This document shows, piece by piece, positions 26,357-34,119 of a DNA stretch of 34,119 nt. The notes beneath the pieces were generated by a model. It saw only the letters and a list, made by a program, of their open reading frames with translations, ran no database searches and was not told the DNA's origin. The stretch comes from Pseudomonadota bacterium (GTDB lineage Bacteria > Pseudomonadota > Gammaproteobacteria > Xanthomonadales > Rhodanobacteraceae). The position numbers were made by a program, and so were the translations under genes. The DNA lies in contig JAFEEJ010000231.1 in assembly GCA_018241145.1 (NCBI GenBank), forward strand, positions 1 to 34,119, written 5' to 3'. The number at the start of each line of letters is the position of its first letter. Position 1 is the stretch's first letter.

Positions 26357-26388
26357 GCGGCGCGGGATTCCCGCGCCGCTTTCTTTTG
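26357..26388 (+). terminator. Intrinsic terminator of the pil operon
   Basis: GCGGCGCGGG (26357-26366) pairs perfectly over 10 bp with CCCGCGCCGC (26370-26379) around a 3-nt loop, followed directly by TTTCTTTT. It lies 29 nt after the pilQ stop. The rest of 26329-26467 shows nothing clear. Confidence 0.82.
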
Positions 26389-26467
26389 GCCTCGAGCAGG
26401 CGGGCGCAGGCCGCCCCGCACTTCCGGCACGCAAACTTTCGCGCCGGTTTGTGGTCAACTAGGGCGC

Positions 26468-27508
26468 ATGAATACCGAGCCCGCATACTCCGCCGCCGCC
26501 GGATCCGTCATTGCGGACGCGCAGGCCGACAACGGCGCCTTGGCCCTGCAGCGGCGCTTCGCCGCCCTGCGCACCGCGCTGGACGCGGAAGTCATCGGCC
26601 AGCCCGCACTCACCGAGCGCCTGCTGATCGCCTTGCTGGCGGATGGCCACTTGCTGGTGGAAGGTGCGCCCGGCCTCGCCAAGACGACCGCCGTGAAAGC
26701 GCTGGCAACGCGCATCGAGGCGGATTTCCATCGCATCCAGTTCACCCCCGACCTGCTGCCTGCCGACCTCACCGGCACCGACGTGTTGCGTCCGCAAACG
26801 GGCCTGTTCGAATTCGAGCGTGGCCCGCTGTTCCACAACCTGGTGCTGGCCGATGAAATCAATCGCGCGCCGGCCAAGGTGCAGTCCGCGCTGCTGGAGG
26901 CGATGGCCGAGCGGCAGGTCACCATCGGCCGCCGCTCATGGCCGCTGCCCGGGTTGTTCCTGGTGATGGCCACGCAGAATCCCATCGAGCAGGAAGGCAC
27001 GTTTCCGCTGCCCGAGGCGCAGCTCGACCGCTTCCTGATGCACGTGCCCGTGCATTATCCGCAGGCCGGGTCGGAACGCGCGATCCTGCGGCTGGCACGC
27101 GAACGCGAGCGCGAGGAACTGGTTGCACGCGTGGTGCCGCAACACCTGCTGTCGCAGGCGGACGTGTTCGCCGCGCGCGCGCAGGTGGCCGGTGTCCATC
27201 TTGCCGAAGGCCTGGAGGAATACATCGTGCAGCTGGTGCTGGCGACGCGCGACCCCCGGCCCTTCGACCTGAAGCTTGGCGGGAAGATCGCCTGGGGCGC
27301 CAGTCCGCGCGCCACCCTCGCGCTCGAGCGCGCCACGCGCGCGCGCGCGTGGCTGGCGGGCCGCGATTACGCACTGCCGGAAGACGTGCAGACACTCGCG
27401 CCCGATGTCTTGCGCCATCGCGTATTGCTCGGTTACGAAGCCGAGGCGGAAGGCCTGCGCGTGGACGACGTGGTGGCGCGGTTGCTGGAGCGTGTGCCGT
27501 TGCCGTGA
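26468..27508 (+). CDS. MoxR-family AAA+ ATPase
   Basis: This 346-residue MoxR ATPase acts as a chaperone-like motor, usually with the VWA proteins encoded downstream. It has Walker A GAPGLAKT (66-73), Walker B LVLADEIN (125-132), sensor 1 ATQNP (168-172) and the conserved EGTFPLPEAQLDRFL. The C-terminal part has the lid motif GASPRATLAL. The ATG at 26468 fits the family; an in-frame ATG at 26339 lies at the pilQ end and is rejected. Its stop overlaps the GTG start of the DUF58 gene by 4 bp. The substrate is unknown; in related operons the system affects envelope integrity and stress tolerance. Confidence 0.95.
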   Translation: MNTEPAYSAAAGSVIADAQADNGALALQRRFAALRTALDAEVIGQPALTERLLIALLADGHLLVEGAPGLAKTTAVKALATRIEADFHRIQFTPDLLPADLTGTDVLRPQTGLFEFERGPLFHNLVLADEINRAPAKVQSALLEAMAERQVTIGRRSWPLPGLFLVMATQNPIEQEGTFPLPEAQLDRFLMHVPVHYPQAGSERAILRLAREREREELVARVVPQHLLSQADVFAARAQVAGVHLAEGLEEYIVQLVLATRDPRPFDLKLGGKIAWGASPRATLALERATRARAWLAGRDYALPEDVQTLAPDVLRHRVLLGYEAEAEGLRVDDVVARLLERVPLP

Positions 27509-28425
27509 ACCCGCGGGCGGCGATCGAAGGCGTCACGGCCGTCGGGATCGCCGAGCTGGTGTCGCTGCGCCGCCACGCCTTGCGCGCCCGTGCCGGTTCC
27601 GCGCGCACGCAGGTGCCGCTTGCCGGTACGCACGCCTCGCCGTTGCGCGGACGCGGCATGGACTACGCGGAATCGCGCGTGTACCAGCCGGGCGACGATG
27701 CGCGCGCGATTGATTGGCGGCGCACGGCGCGCAGCGGCCACCTGCATACCAAACTGTTCCGGGAAGAACGCGAGCGCAGCCTGTTGCTGCTGGTCGACAC
27801 CCACGCTTCCATGCGCTTCGGCACGCGCACCCGTTTCAAGTCGGTGCAGGCCGCGCGTGCCGCGGCGCTGGCGGCGTGGAGTGCGGCGCGTTCCGGCGAC
27901 CGCATCGGCGCGATGGCTTTCGGTTCGCTGCGCGATGCGGTGACGCCGCACGGCGGCGTGCGCGGCGTGCTGGGTGCGCTCGGCGCGATCGCGCGCTGGG
28001 ATGCGCAACCCGGCGCGGCTTCCGAACCGCTTTCCGCGGCGCTGGCGCGTGCGCGCCGGCTGGCGCATCCGGGCAGCCGCGTGCTGCTGCTCACGGACGG
28101 AGCATGCACGGACGATGAAACGCGCGTCGCGCTGATCCGCCTGGCACGACGCACCGAAACGCGCGTGCTGATCGTCGCCGACGCACTGGAATTGAATCCG
28201 CCGCCGCCCGGCAGCTATGCATTCGAAACCCTGCGAGGACGCATCGGGATGGATCTGCTGTCCGCCGCGGCACGATTGCGTTTCCGCGACGCGCTGTCGC
28301 ACGGCCAGCGCGCGCTGATCGAGGCTTGCGATGCTTCCGGCACGGGTTGGCGCAGGATTTCCGGCAGCGACGATCCCTTGTCCGCCGTCGCCGCCCTGCT
28401 GGAACCGCGGAGGGTGGCGCGATGA
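27505..28425 (+). CDS. DUF58 domain protein of the MoxR/Bat operon
   Basis: This 306-residue protein starts at the GTG overlapping the moxR stop. The DUF58 signature is complete: GMDYAESRVYQPGDDARAID plus WRRTAR (51-76). It is followed by a VWA-like fold with the DTHASM motif (98-103), a relaxed MIDAS in which the second conserved Ser is present but the spacing segment is Thr-His-Ala. There are no membrane helices, so it is probably cytoplasmic, unlike longer DUF58 proteins with two N-terminal helices. It may be the MoxR partner that connects the ATPase to the membrane VWA proteins; that is inference from the constant gene order. Confidence 0.92.
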   Translation: MNPRAAIEGVTAVGIAELVSLRRHALRARAGSARTQVPLAGTHASPLRGRGMDYAESRVYQPGDDARAIDWRRTARSGHLHTKLFREERERSLLLLVDTHASMRFGTRTRFKSVQAARAAALAAWSAARSGDRIGAMAFGSLRDAVTPHGGVRGVLGALGAIARWDAQPGAASEPLSAALARARRLAHPGSRVLLLTDGACTDDETRVALIRLARRTETRVLIVADALELNPPPPGSYAFETLRGRIGMDLLSAAARLRFRDALSHGQRALIEACDASGTGWRRISGSDDPLSAVAALLEPRRVAR

Positions 28426-28913
28426 GTGCCGCGGGCCCGCAACTGCGCGACATCCACCTGCCGCCGGTGCCGTGGTGGCCTCCGGCATCCGGCTGGTGGG
28501 TGCTTGCCGGATTGCTCGCGCTCGCCTGCGCGCTCGGCATCGCGGCGTGGTGGCGCGGCCGGCGCGGCCGGGCGCTGCGGCAAGCGGCACGGCAGGAACT
28601 CACCGTTCTCGCCGCGCGCCACGCGCAGGATCACGACGACGTGGCCCTGGCCGCGGGGTTGTCGCATTTGTTGCGGCGGATTGCCTTGTTGTCGAATCCC
28701 GGCGTGGTCGCGCACGACGATGCACGCTGGCGGCAATTCCTGCGCGGCGTTGATCGTGCCCGCACGCCTTTCAGCGAGGAACAGATCGAACTCCTGACCA
28801 CCGCGCCTTACCGGCCGCGCGCATCGTATGACTCGGCGGCGTTGCTCGCGGCGACGCGACGCTGGTGCGAAGACGCCCTCGGCCGGCGCGCGACGCTGCG
28901 CGGTTCGCCATGA
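28422..28913 (+). CDS. DUF4381 membrane protein of the MoxR/Bat operon
   Basis: This 163-residue protein has a short N-terminal segment with the conserved LRDIHLPPVPWWPPASGWW motif of DUF4381, one membrane helix (about 26-44) and a cytoplasmic helical domain with LSHLLRRIAL. The conserved N-terminal region probably lies in the periplasm. DUF4381 proteins occur almost only between DUF58 and VWA genes in such operons, and their function is unknown. Start and stop each overlap the neighbouring genes by 4 bp (ATGA). Confidence 0.9.
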   Translation: MSAAGPQLRDIHLPPVPWWPPASGWWVLAGLLALACALGIAAWWRGRRGRALRQAARQELTVLAARHAQDHDDVALAAGLSHLLRRIALLSNPGVVAHDDARWRQFLRGVDRARTPFSEEQIELLTTAPYRPRASYDSAALLAATRRWCEDALGRRATLRGSP

Positions 28914-29899
28914 TCCATTTCGCGTGGCCGTGGTTGTTCGCGATGCTGCCGCTGCCGTGGTTGCTGCGTCTCGCGTTGCCGCCCACGGCGCCCGGCGCCG
29001 CCTTGTATCTGCCGCATGAACTGGCGCTGTCCGCCACCCTGCAGGCGCGTGGCGCGGCGCGCCGGTGGCGCTTGTGGGTGGCGGCGTTCGCATGGCTGCT
29101 GCTGGTCACGGCCGCGGCGCGGCCGCAACGGGTCGCGCCACCGGAGTCCCTGCATCGCAGCGGACGCGCCTTGATGCTGGCGGTGGACGTGTCCGGCAGC
29201 ATGTCGATCCAGGACATGCCGCTGGGCGCGCAGACGGTGAGCCGCTTCGCCGCCGTCAAGGCGATCGCCGGCGATTTCATTTCGCGGCGCGAAGGCGACG
29301 AAGTGGGTCTGGTGCTGTTCGGCACGCACGCCTACCTGCTGACGCCGTTGACCTTCGACACCACCACCGTCGCCAAACAACTGGAAGGCGCCGCGATCGG
29401 ACTCGCCGGGCGCGAAACCGCGCTGGGCGATGCGATCGTACTGGCCACCAGGCACCTGTCGAAATTGCCGGCGCACCCGCGCGTGCTGGTGCTGTTGACC
29501 GACGGCGTGAACACCGCCGGCGCGGTCGCGCCGATGGATGCCGCGCAGCTGGCTGCCTCCGCGGGCGTGCGGATCTACACCATCGGCATCGGTTCCGCGG
29601 ACTCGCAGACGCTGTCGGTGTTCGGCATGAACCTGCCGGCGCCGGATGACGACCTCGACGTCGCCACCCTCGGCGCGATCGCGCGCGCGACCGGCGGGAA
29701 ATTCTTCCGCGCCTCGGATGCCGGGCAACTCGCCTCGGCCTATCGAAGCATCGACGCGCTGGAACCACTGGCGAAAGGACAGTCGCTGTTGCGTCCGCGC
29801 GAGGAACTCTATCCGTGGCCGCTGGGGCTCGCGCTGTTGATCGCGTTGTCGTTGCTGCCCTGGCCGGTGCCGCGTTCGCGCGCGCGGGTGGTGGCATGA
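28910..29899 (+). CDS. VWA-domain membrane protein (BatA-like)
   Basis: This 329-residue protein has two N-terminal membrane helices (about 5-25 and 54-71), a cytoplasmic or periplasmic von Willebrand A domain (about 85-280) and a C-terminal helix (about 303-320). The MIDAS motif is intact as DVSGS (93-97), and LLTDGVNTAG supplies the later acidic ligand, so metal-dependent ligand binding should be retained. It matches BatA of aerotolerance-type operons. Translation is coupled on both sides through ATGA overlaps. No symbol is assigned because Bat nomenclature varies. Confidence 0.92.
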   Translation: MIHFAWPWLFAMLPLPWLLRLALPPTAPGAALYLPHELALSATLQARGAARRWRLWVAAFAWLLLVTAAARPQRVAPPESLHRSGRALMLAVDVSGSMSIQDMPLGAQTVSRFAAVKAIAGDFISRREGDEVGLVLFGTHAYLLTPLTFDTTTVAKQLEGAAIGLAGRETALGDAIVLATRHLSKLPAHPRVLVLLTDGVNTAGAVAPMDAAQLAASAGVRIYTIGIGSADSQTLSVFGMNLPAPDDDLDVATLGAIARATGGKFFRASDAGQLASAYRSIDALEPLAKGQSLLRPREELYPWPLGLALLIALSLLPWPVPRSRARVVA

Positions 29900-31782
29900 T
29901 CGCCGACCTGCATTTCCTGCGGCCGTGGTGGTGGTTGCTGGCGTTGCCGTTGCCGCTGTTGCTGTTCGTGCTCGCGCGCAACCAGCGTGGGCGCGCGGCG
30001 TTGGCGCGTCTGGCGGACGCGAGCCTGCTGCCTTATCTCATCCGCGACCATGGCGCGCGCGAACGCTGGATTCTCGTGCCGGCCGCGGCGGGCTGGCTGC
30101 TGGCGGTGGCGGCGCTGGCGGGTCCGGCGTGGCAGCGCCTGCCGGCGCCGCTGTACGCCAATGGCGCCGCGCGCGTGATCGCGCTGTCGTTGTCGGACGA
30201 CATGCGCGCGCAGGATCTGAAGCCCGACCGCATCACGCGCGCGCGCTTCGCGGTGCACGACCTGCTGGATGAAGCGGGCGATGCGCGCACCGCGTTGATC
30301 GGTTACGCCGGCGATGCCTTCGTGGTCGCGCCGTTGACCCCGGACAAGGCGACCGTGCTGAACCTGCTGCAGGCTTTGGGTCCCGATGTGATGCCCGTGC
30401 CCGGCAACGACGCCGCGCGCGCGATCGACCAGTCGCTGGAATTGCTGCGGCAGGCGCACGTGCAGGGCGGCGAAATCGTGCTGGTGACGGATGATGCATC
30501 GACGAAAGCCGTTGCGGCGGCGCGCGCGGCACGCGACGCCGGCGTGCGCGTGGACGTGCTCGGCATCGGCAGCGCGCAGGGCGCGCCGGTCCCGCGGGCC
30601 GATGGCGGATTCGAACGCGATGCCGCGGGCAATGTCCGCATCGCCTCGCTGCACGACGGGATCTTGCGCGAAATCGCGCGTGCGGGCGGCGGAACCTACG
30701 CAGCGCTGGGAGACGGCGGTGAGGGAACCGCCATGATCGGCGCGCCGGTCGCGTCCCGATCCACGACGGCGAGCCGACAGCGCGCCGATTTGTGGGCCGA
30801 TGCCGGCGCGTGGTTGCTGTTGCCGCTGTTGCCGCTGGCGGCGCTGGCATTCCGGCGCGGCTGGATAGGTCTGCTGGCGCTGTTTTTCCTCGTTCCGCAG
30901 GCGCGTGCTTCCACGTGGGACGGTTTGTGGTCGCGCCCGGACCAGCGCGCGTTGCATGCGCTGCGCGACGGCGATTACGCGCAAGCGCGCAAGCTGGCGC
31001 AGGACGGGCAATTGCGAGGCGCGGCGGCCTATCGACAGGGAGATTACGAAGCCGCGGCGCGCGAATTCTCCCGGGGCGAAAGCGCGCAGGCGCAATACGA
31101 TCTCGGCAATGCACTGGCGAAGGACGGCAAGTACCAGGATGCCATGGCCGCCTACGACCGCGCGTTGCAACGCGATCCGCGACTGGCGGACGCGCACGCC
31201 AACCGCAAGGCCGTGCAGGAGTGGTTGCGGCAGCATCCGCCGCCGCCGCAACCGAAGAACGCGGATGGCGCGCAAGGCAGCGACGAAAAATCGCGGCAGG
31301 GCGGCGGCAAGAGCGGACAATCCTCCAAAGGGCCGTCGGGCCAGCAGAACCAGCAGGGCCAGAGCAACCAATCGCTGGCGCAGAACCAGCGCGCGCAGGC
31401 GGGCGCCGGTTCCGGCAGCGCGCGCGAATCGGGCAACGCCGACAGCGCGAAAGACCGGGCGCAGGCCGGCGACCAGCGCAACGGCGACAGCGGCGCTTCG
31501 CTGGCGGAAGACAATCGCCAGCGCGAACAGGAACGACGCGCGCAACAGGCATTGCAGCAAACGCTGGCGCAGCGTGGCGCCTCGAAACGCGATGGCGGTG
31601 CGGATGCTCGCGGCGCCTATGCGCTGGGCGCCGAATCCTCGGCGCAGGACGGCAAGTTCGATGCGCAGCAGCGCGCCATGCTGGACGCAGTGCCGGACGA
31701 TCCCGGCGCGTTGCTGCGGCGCAAGTTCCTGCTGGAATGGCAGCGACGCCACGGCCAGGCGCCGGACGACCAGGAGCCATGA
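29896..31782 (+). CDS. VWA-TPR membrane protein (BatB/BatC-like fusion)
   Basis: This 628-residue protein joins a BatB-type VWA domain to a BatC-type TPR region. Membrane helices are at about 10-27 and 58-76. The VWA domain (about 90-280) has a broken MIDAS: the DxSxS position reads SLSDD (98-102), so the first Asp and last Ser are both lost. Two further helices lie at about 298-330. TPR repeats follow, including AQYDLGNALAKDGKYQDAMAAY split by positions 395-420. The last 190 residues are a Gln/Ser/Gly-rich disordered segment with a conserved-looking end (RRKFLLEWQRR). It probably works as a scaffold next to the intact VWA partner. Confidence 0.92.
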   Translation: MIADLHFLRPWWWLLALPLPLLLFVLARNQRGRAALARLADASLLPYLIRDHGARERWILVPAAAGWLLAVAALAGPAWQRLPAPLYANGAARVIALSLSDDMRAQDLKPDRITRARFAVHDLLDEAGDARTALIGYAGDAFVVAPLTPDKATVLNLLQALGPDVMPVPGNDAARAIDQSLELLRQAHVQGGEIVLVTDDASTKAVAAARAARDAGVRVDVLGIGSAQGAPVPRADGGFERDAAGNVRIASLHDGILREIARAGGGTYAALGDGGEGTAMIGAPVASRSTTASRQRADLWADAGAWLLLPLLPLAALAFRRGWIGLLALFFLVPQARASTWDGLWSRPDQRALHALRDGDYAQARKLAQDGQLRGAAAYRQGDYEAAAREFSRGESAQAQYDLGNALAKDGKYQDAMAAYDRALQRDPRLADAHANRKAVQEWLRQHPPPPQPKNADGAQGSDEKSRQGGGKSGQSSKGPSGQQNQQGQSNQSLAQNQRAQAGAGSGSARESGNADSAKDRAQAGDQRNGDSGASLAEDNRQREQERRAQQALQQTLAQRGASKRDGGADARGAYALGAESSAQDGKFDAQQRAMLDAVPDDPGALLRRKFLLEWQRRHGQAPDDQEP

Positions 31783-33485
31783 CGATGCGACGTTTCGGGT
31801 GGCTGCTGCTGGTGATCGCGATGGCCGCGCAGGCAGCACCCGCGCCGACCAACACGGCGTTGCACGCGTTCCTCGATCGCGACCACGTGGCGCTGGGCGA
31901 CACGGTGACGCTCAACCTCGAAGGCGCGGATGCATCCGCCGCCACACCGGACCTGTCGCCGCTGCAAAAGGATTTCGACGTGCTCGGCACCTCGAGTTCC
32001 AGCAAGGTGGAGAGCGTCAACGGGGTCACGCGCAGCAGCACGCAATTCGGCATCGCCTTGCGGCCGCGGCATGCCGGGACGCTCGCGATCCCCGCGTTGC
32101 GGCTCGGCAACCGCCAGTCGCAGCCCTTGACCTTGCAGGTGGATGCGGCGCCGCAAGGCGCACTGGGCAAGGCGGGCGATCCGGTCTTCCTCGAAGACGG
32201 CGCGGATACCGGCACGCCGTACGTCGGACAACAGATCGTCTACACGTTGAAGCTTTTCTATTCCGGCAACCTCACCGGCGGCCAGCTGGATGAACCCACC
32301 GCCGACGGCGCGCAGGTGATCCATCTCGACGGCGACGCGCGTTACCAGACCGTGCGCGATGGCCAAACCTACCAGGTGGTCGAACGGCATTACGCGGTGG
32401 TCCCGCAGCACGCCGGGCGCGTGGTGGTGCGCGGTGCGACCTTCACGGGCCAGATGCTTGCCTCCAGCCGCGGCGATCCTTTCGATGCGTTCTTCGACGA
32501 CGGCAAGCCGGTGCAGGCGCGCGCCGACGATCTTGCGCTCGATGCGCGCGCGCCGCCGGCCAGCGCAGGTTCGCCGTGGCTGCCTGCGCAATCGGTGCAA
32601 CTGAAGCTCACGGGCATCCCGCCGGACCATCGCGCCAGGGCCGGCGAACCGCTGACGCTGACGCTCAGCGTCGATGCCGTCGGCGCCGGCGCCGCGCAAT
32701 TGCCGGAGCCGCAACTTCCGCCGTTGTCCGGCGCGCGCGTGTATCCCGACCAGACGCGGGACGCCACGCGCGTCGACGGGAATTGGCTGCACGGCACGCG
32801 CACGCGCAGTTTCGCGATCGTGCCCACGCAAGGCGGCACGCTCGCCATCCCCGCCATCACGCTGGACTGGTGGAACGTGGCCGGCGATCGCCCGGAACAG
32901 GCGCGCCTGCCCGCGCAGAGCTTGCCCGTAATCGGCGCCGCGGCCGGATCCGCGCAACCGCCGACTGCGGCGTCCACGAACGCCACGCAGACAGCGGCTG
33001 CGGCCGGTGATCGCGGCGGCAGTGCCGCGGTGGCCGATTGGCGCGGCATCGCGCTCGCGAGCCTCGCGTTGTGGCTGCTGACGCTGACGGGATTCGCGTG
33101 GTGGCGGTTCGCCCGCCGGGCGGACGCGGGCAGCGCGCCGGCAACGTCGAAGACGAATGCCGCAGCCGCGCCGCGCAAACGCGCGCTGGAAGCCGCGCGC
33201 CACGGCGATGCACGGACCTGCGAACGCGCCCTGCTGGAATGGGCGCACAGCGAACGCACCGATCTGCGTCATGCCGGGGCGCTGCGCGACGCGCTGGCCG
33301 ACCCGGCGCAACGGGATGCGTTCGAGCAGTTGCAGCGCGCACGCTGGAAGGAGGGCGATGCGCGTGGCGCGTGCGATGCCGTGGCGAAAGCCTTCGCGCG
33401 CGGGTTCGTCTGGCGCGCGCACGCGCACGCGCAGGCGCAGGGCGCGAAAGGCGATCTGCCGCCGCTGTATCCGCAACGACCGTAA
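31779..33485 (+). CDS. BatD-family (oxygen tolerance) membrane protein
   Basis: This 568-residue protein has an N-terminal signal peptide (MTMRRFGWLLLVIAMAAQA), a large periplasmic part built of beta-sandwich repeats (about 25-410) with the BatD features VALGDTVTLNLEG and YVGQQIVYTLKLFYS, one membrane helix (about 418-438) and a C-terminal cytoplasmic helical domain. It closes the six-gene MoxR/Bat operon; the ATG at 31779 overlaps the previous stop (ATGA), and a second in-frame ATG at 31785 is possible. Its stop codon TAA lies in the first unit of heptad array E. Confidence 0.92.
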   Translation: MTMRRFGWLLLVIAMAAQAAPAPTNTALHAFLDRDHVALGDTVTLNLEGADASAATPDLSPLQKDFDVLGTSSSSKVESVNGVTRSSTQFGIALRPRHAGTLAIPALRLGNRQSQPLTLQVDAAPQGALGKAGDPVFLEDGADTGTPYVGQQIVYTLKLFYSGNLTGGQLDEPTADGAQVIHLDGDARYQTVRDGQTYQVVERHYAVVPQHAGRVVVRGATFTGQMLASSRGDPFDAFFDDGKPVQARADDLALDARAPPASAGSPWLPAQSVQLKLTGIPPDHRARAGEPLTLTLSVDAVGAGAAQLPEPQLPPLSGARVYPDQTRDATRVDGNWLHGTRTRSFAIVPTQGGTLAIPAITLDWWNVAGDRPEQARLPAQSLPVIGAAAGSAQPPTAASTNATQTAAAAGDRGGSAAVADWRGIALASLALWLLTLTGFAWWRFARRADAGSAPATSKTNAAAAPRKRALEAARHGDARTCERALLEWAHSERTDLRHAGALRDALADPAQRDAFEQLQRARWKEGDARGACDAVAKAFARGFVWRAHAHAQAQGAKGDLPPLYPQRP

Positions 33486-33565
33486 ACCGTCAGCCGTGAG
33501 CCGTGAACCACAAGGAGCGCGGGCTTCGTGCTCTTCCGGTTGACGGATCACGATTCAGGGTTCAC
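33482..33565. repeat. Inverted heptad-repeat array, site E (convergent gene ends)
   Basis: Left arm 33482-33516: five units, four of type GTNARCC and then ACAAGGA. Right arm, on the minus strand from 33565 to 33531: five units, GTGAACC, CTGAATC, GTGATCC, GTCAACC and GGAAGAG. The loop is 33517-33530. The BatD-family stop lies in the first left unit and the macrodomain stop in the third right unit; the last residues VNPES of that protein are coded by repeat units. Confidence 0.75.
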
Positions 33566-34096
33566 CAACTCCAGGTGTAGACGCGCCGCGGCATCGCGCC
33601 ACCTGCGCGCCATGCCGGCATCGAATGCGCACAGCACGATGCGGCGCGGCGTGCGGATCAGCGTGATGGCTTCCGCGACCACGCTCAAGCCGATCGCCGC
33701 CGCGGCTTCGCGCGGATAGCCGTACACGCCGCAACTGATCGCGGGGAATGCGAGGCTGTCGATGCCGTGTTCGCGCGCCAGTGCCAGCGCATTGCGATGG
33801 CAGGCGGCGAGCAGCGCGGGCTCGTCGGCTTCACCGCCGCGCCAGACCGGTCCGACCGTGTGGATCACGAAGCGCGCGTGCAGGTCGAAGCCCCCGGTAA
33901 TGCGCGCCTCGCCGGTCGGGCAACGCACTCCGGGTCGGGTTTCGGGAATCGCGCGGCAGGCATCCAGCAGCCGCGGGCCGGCGGCGCGGTGGATGGCGCC
34001 GTCGACCCCGCCGCCGCCAAGCAGCGATTCATTCGCCGCGTTGACGATGGCGTCGACGCGCAGCGTGGTGATGTCGGCGCGCAGGATTTCGATCAT
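33548..34096 (-). CDS. Macrodomain protein (O-acetyl-ADP-ribose deacetylase type)
   Basis: This 182-residue MacroD/YmdB-type macrodomain protein hydrolyses O-acetyl-ADP-ribose or removes mono-ADP-ribose from proteins. It has the N-terminal signature [21 protein letters not shown] (split around residues 15-35), with the N-A-N and G-G-V-D-G residues of the catalytic and ribose-binding loops. [15 protein letters not shown] and [12 protein letters not shown] follow, the last being the phosphate-binding loop. Size fits the 170-190 residues of the family. It converges on the Bat operon. The 23 bases beyond its start, at the window edge, are too short to interpret. Confidence 0.94.
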   Translation of the reverse strand: MIEILRADITTLRVDAIVNAANESLLGGGGVDGAIHRAAGPRLLDACRAIPETRPGVRCPTGEARITGGFDLHARFVIHTVGPVWRGGEADEPALLAACHRNALALAREHGIDSLAFPAISCGVYGYPREAAAAIGLSVVAEAITLIRTPRRIVLCAFDAGMARRWRDAAARLHLELVNPES

Positions 34097-34119
34097 GGCG
34101 GCGTCGGGGTCGAGTCGTT

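Overview
The window looks like a chromosomal segment of a high-GC gammaproteobacterium of the Xanthomonadales/Lysobacterales type (Rhodanobacteraceae or Xanthomonadaceae). The basis is protein style and gene order: rpoZ-spoT-ridA-recG, a penicillin-binding protein 1A gene divergent from pilMNOPQ, an mlaFEDCB block, a type B ribosomal protein L31 and a MoxR/Bat operon. The assignment is inference from recognised families, not a database match. Nearly all of the window is core-genome coding sequence. I see no tRNA, rRNA, CRISPR array, prophage or insertion sequence.

Layout. 1-2782: end of a TonB-domain protein cut by the window edge, then an overlapping OmpR-type response regulator and histidine kinase pair. 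2856-3773 (minus): branched-chain aminotransferase. 3863-7466: mlaF-mlaE-mlaD-mlaC-mlaB, the inner-membrane and periplasmic parts of the Mla lipid transport system, with the outer-membrane lipoprotein gene mlaA facing it (7470-8369, minus). 8503-14219: rpoZ, spoT, ridA, recG (transcription, ppGpp control, metabolite-damage control, DNA repair). 14321-17056: nucleoside hydrolase, L31 type B, citrate synthase. 17106-20492 (minus): an unrecognised nucleotidyltransferase-like protein and penicillin-binding protein 1A. 20963-26328: pilMNOPQ, the type IV pilus alignment complex and secretin. 26468-33485: moxR, DUF58, DUF4381, VWA, VWA-TPR and BatD genes, all overlapping by 4 bp. 33548-34096 (minus): macrodomain hydrolase.

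How the genes work together. Three envelope systems dominate: Mla keeps outer-membrane lipid asymmetry, PBP1A with PilMNOPQ couples peptidoglycan synthesis to pilus secretin assembly, and the MoxR/Bat cluster is a membrane-anchored AAA+/VWA chaperone-like system. rpoZ and spoT form the usual stringent-response pair.

The most unusual signal is intergenic. Five gene ends (about 2779-2859, 14229-14320, 17062-17137, 17855-17917 and 33482-33565) carry inverted arrays of degenerate 7-bp units (roughly GKGARNN) that start at or beside the stop codon. The unit sequence differs between sites but is shared by the two arms of one site, and the innermost unit beside the loop is A-rich, close to GAAAGAR, at most sites. 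A second layer is a family of palindrome-rich dispersed repeats with a CATGGATG-type core. It fills a 436-bp gap inside the mla operon and the spacers on both sides of spoT.
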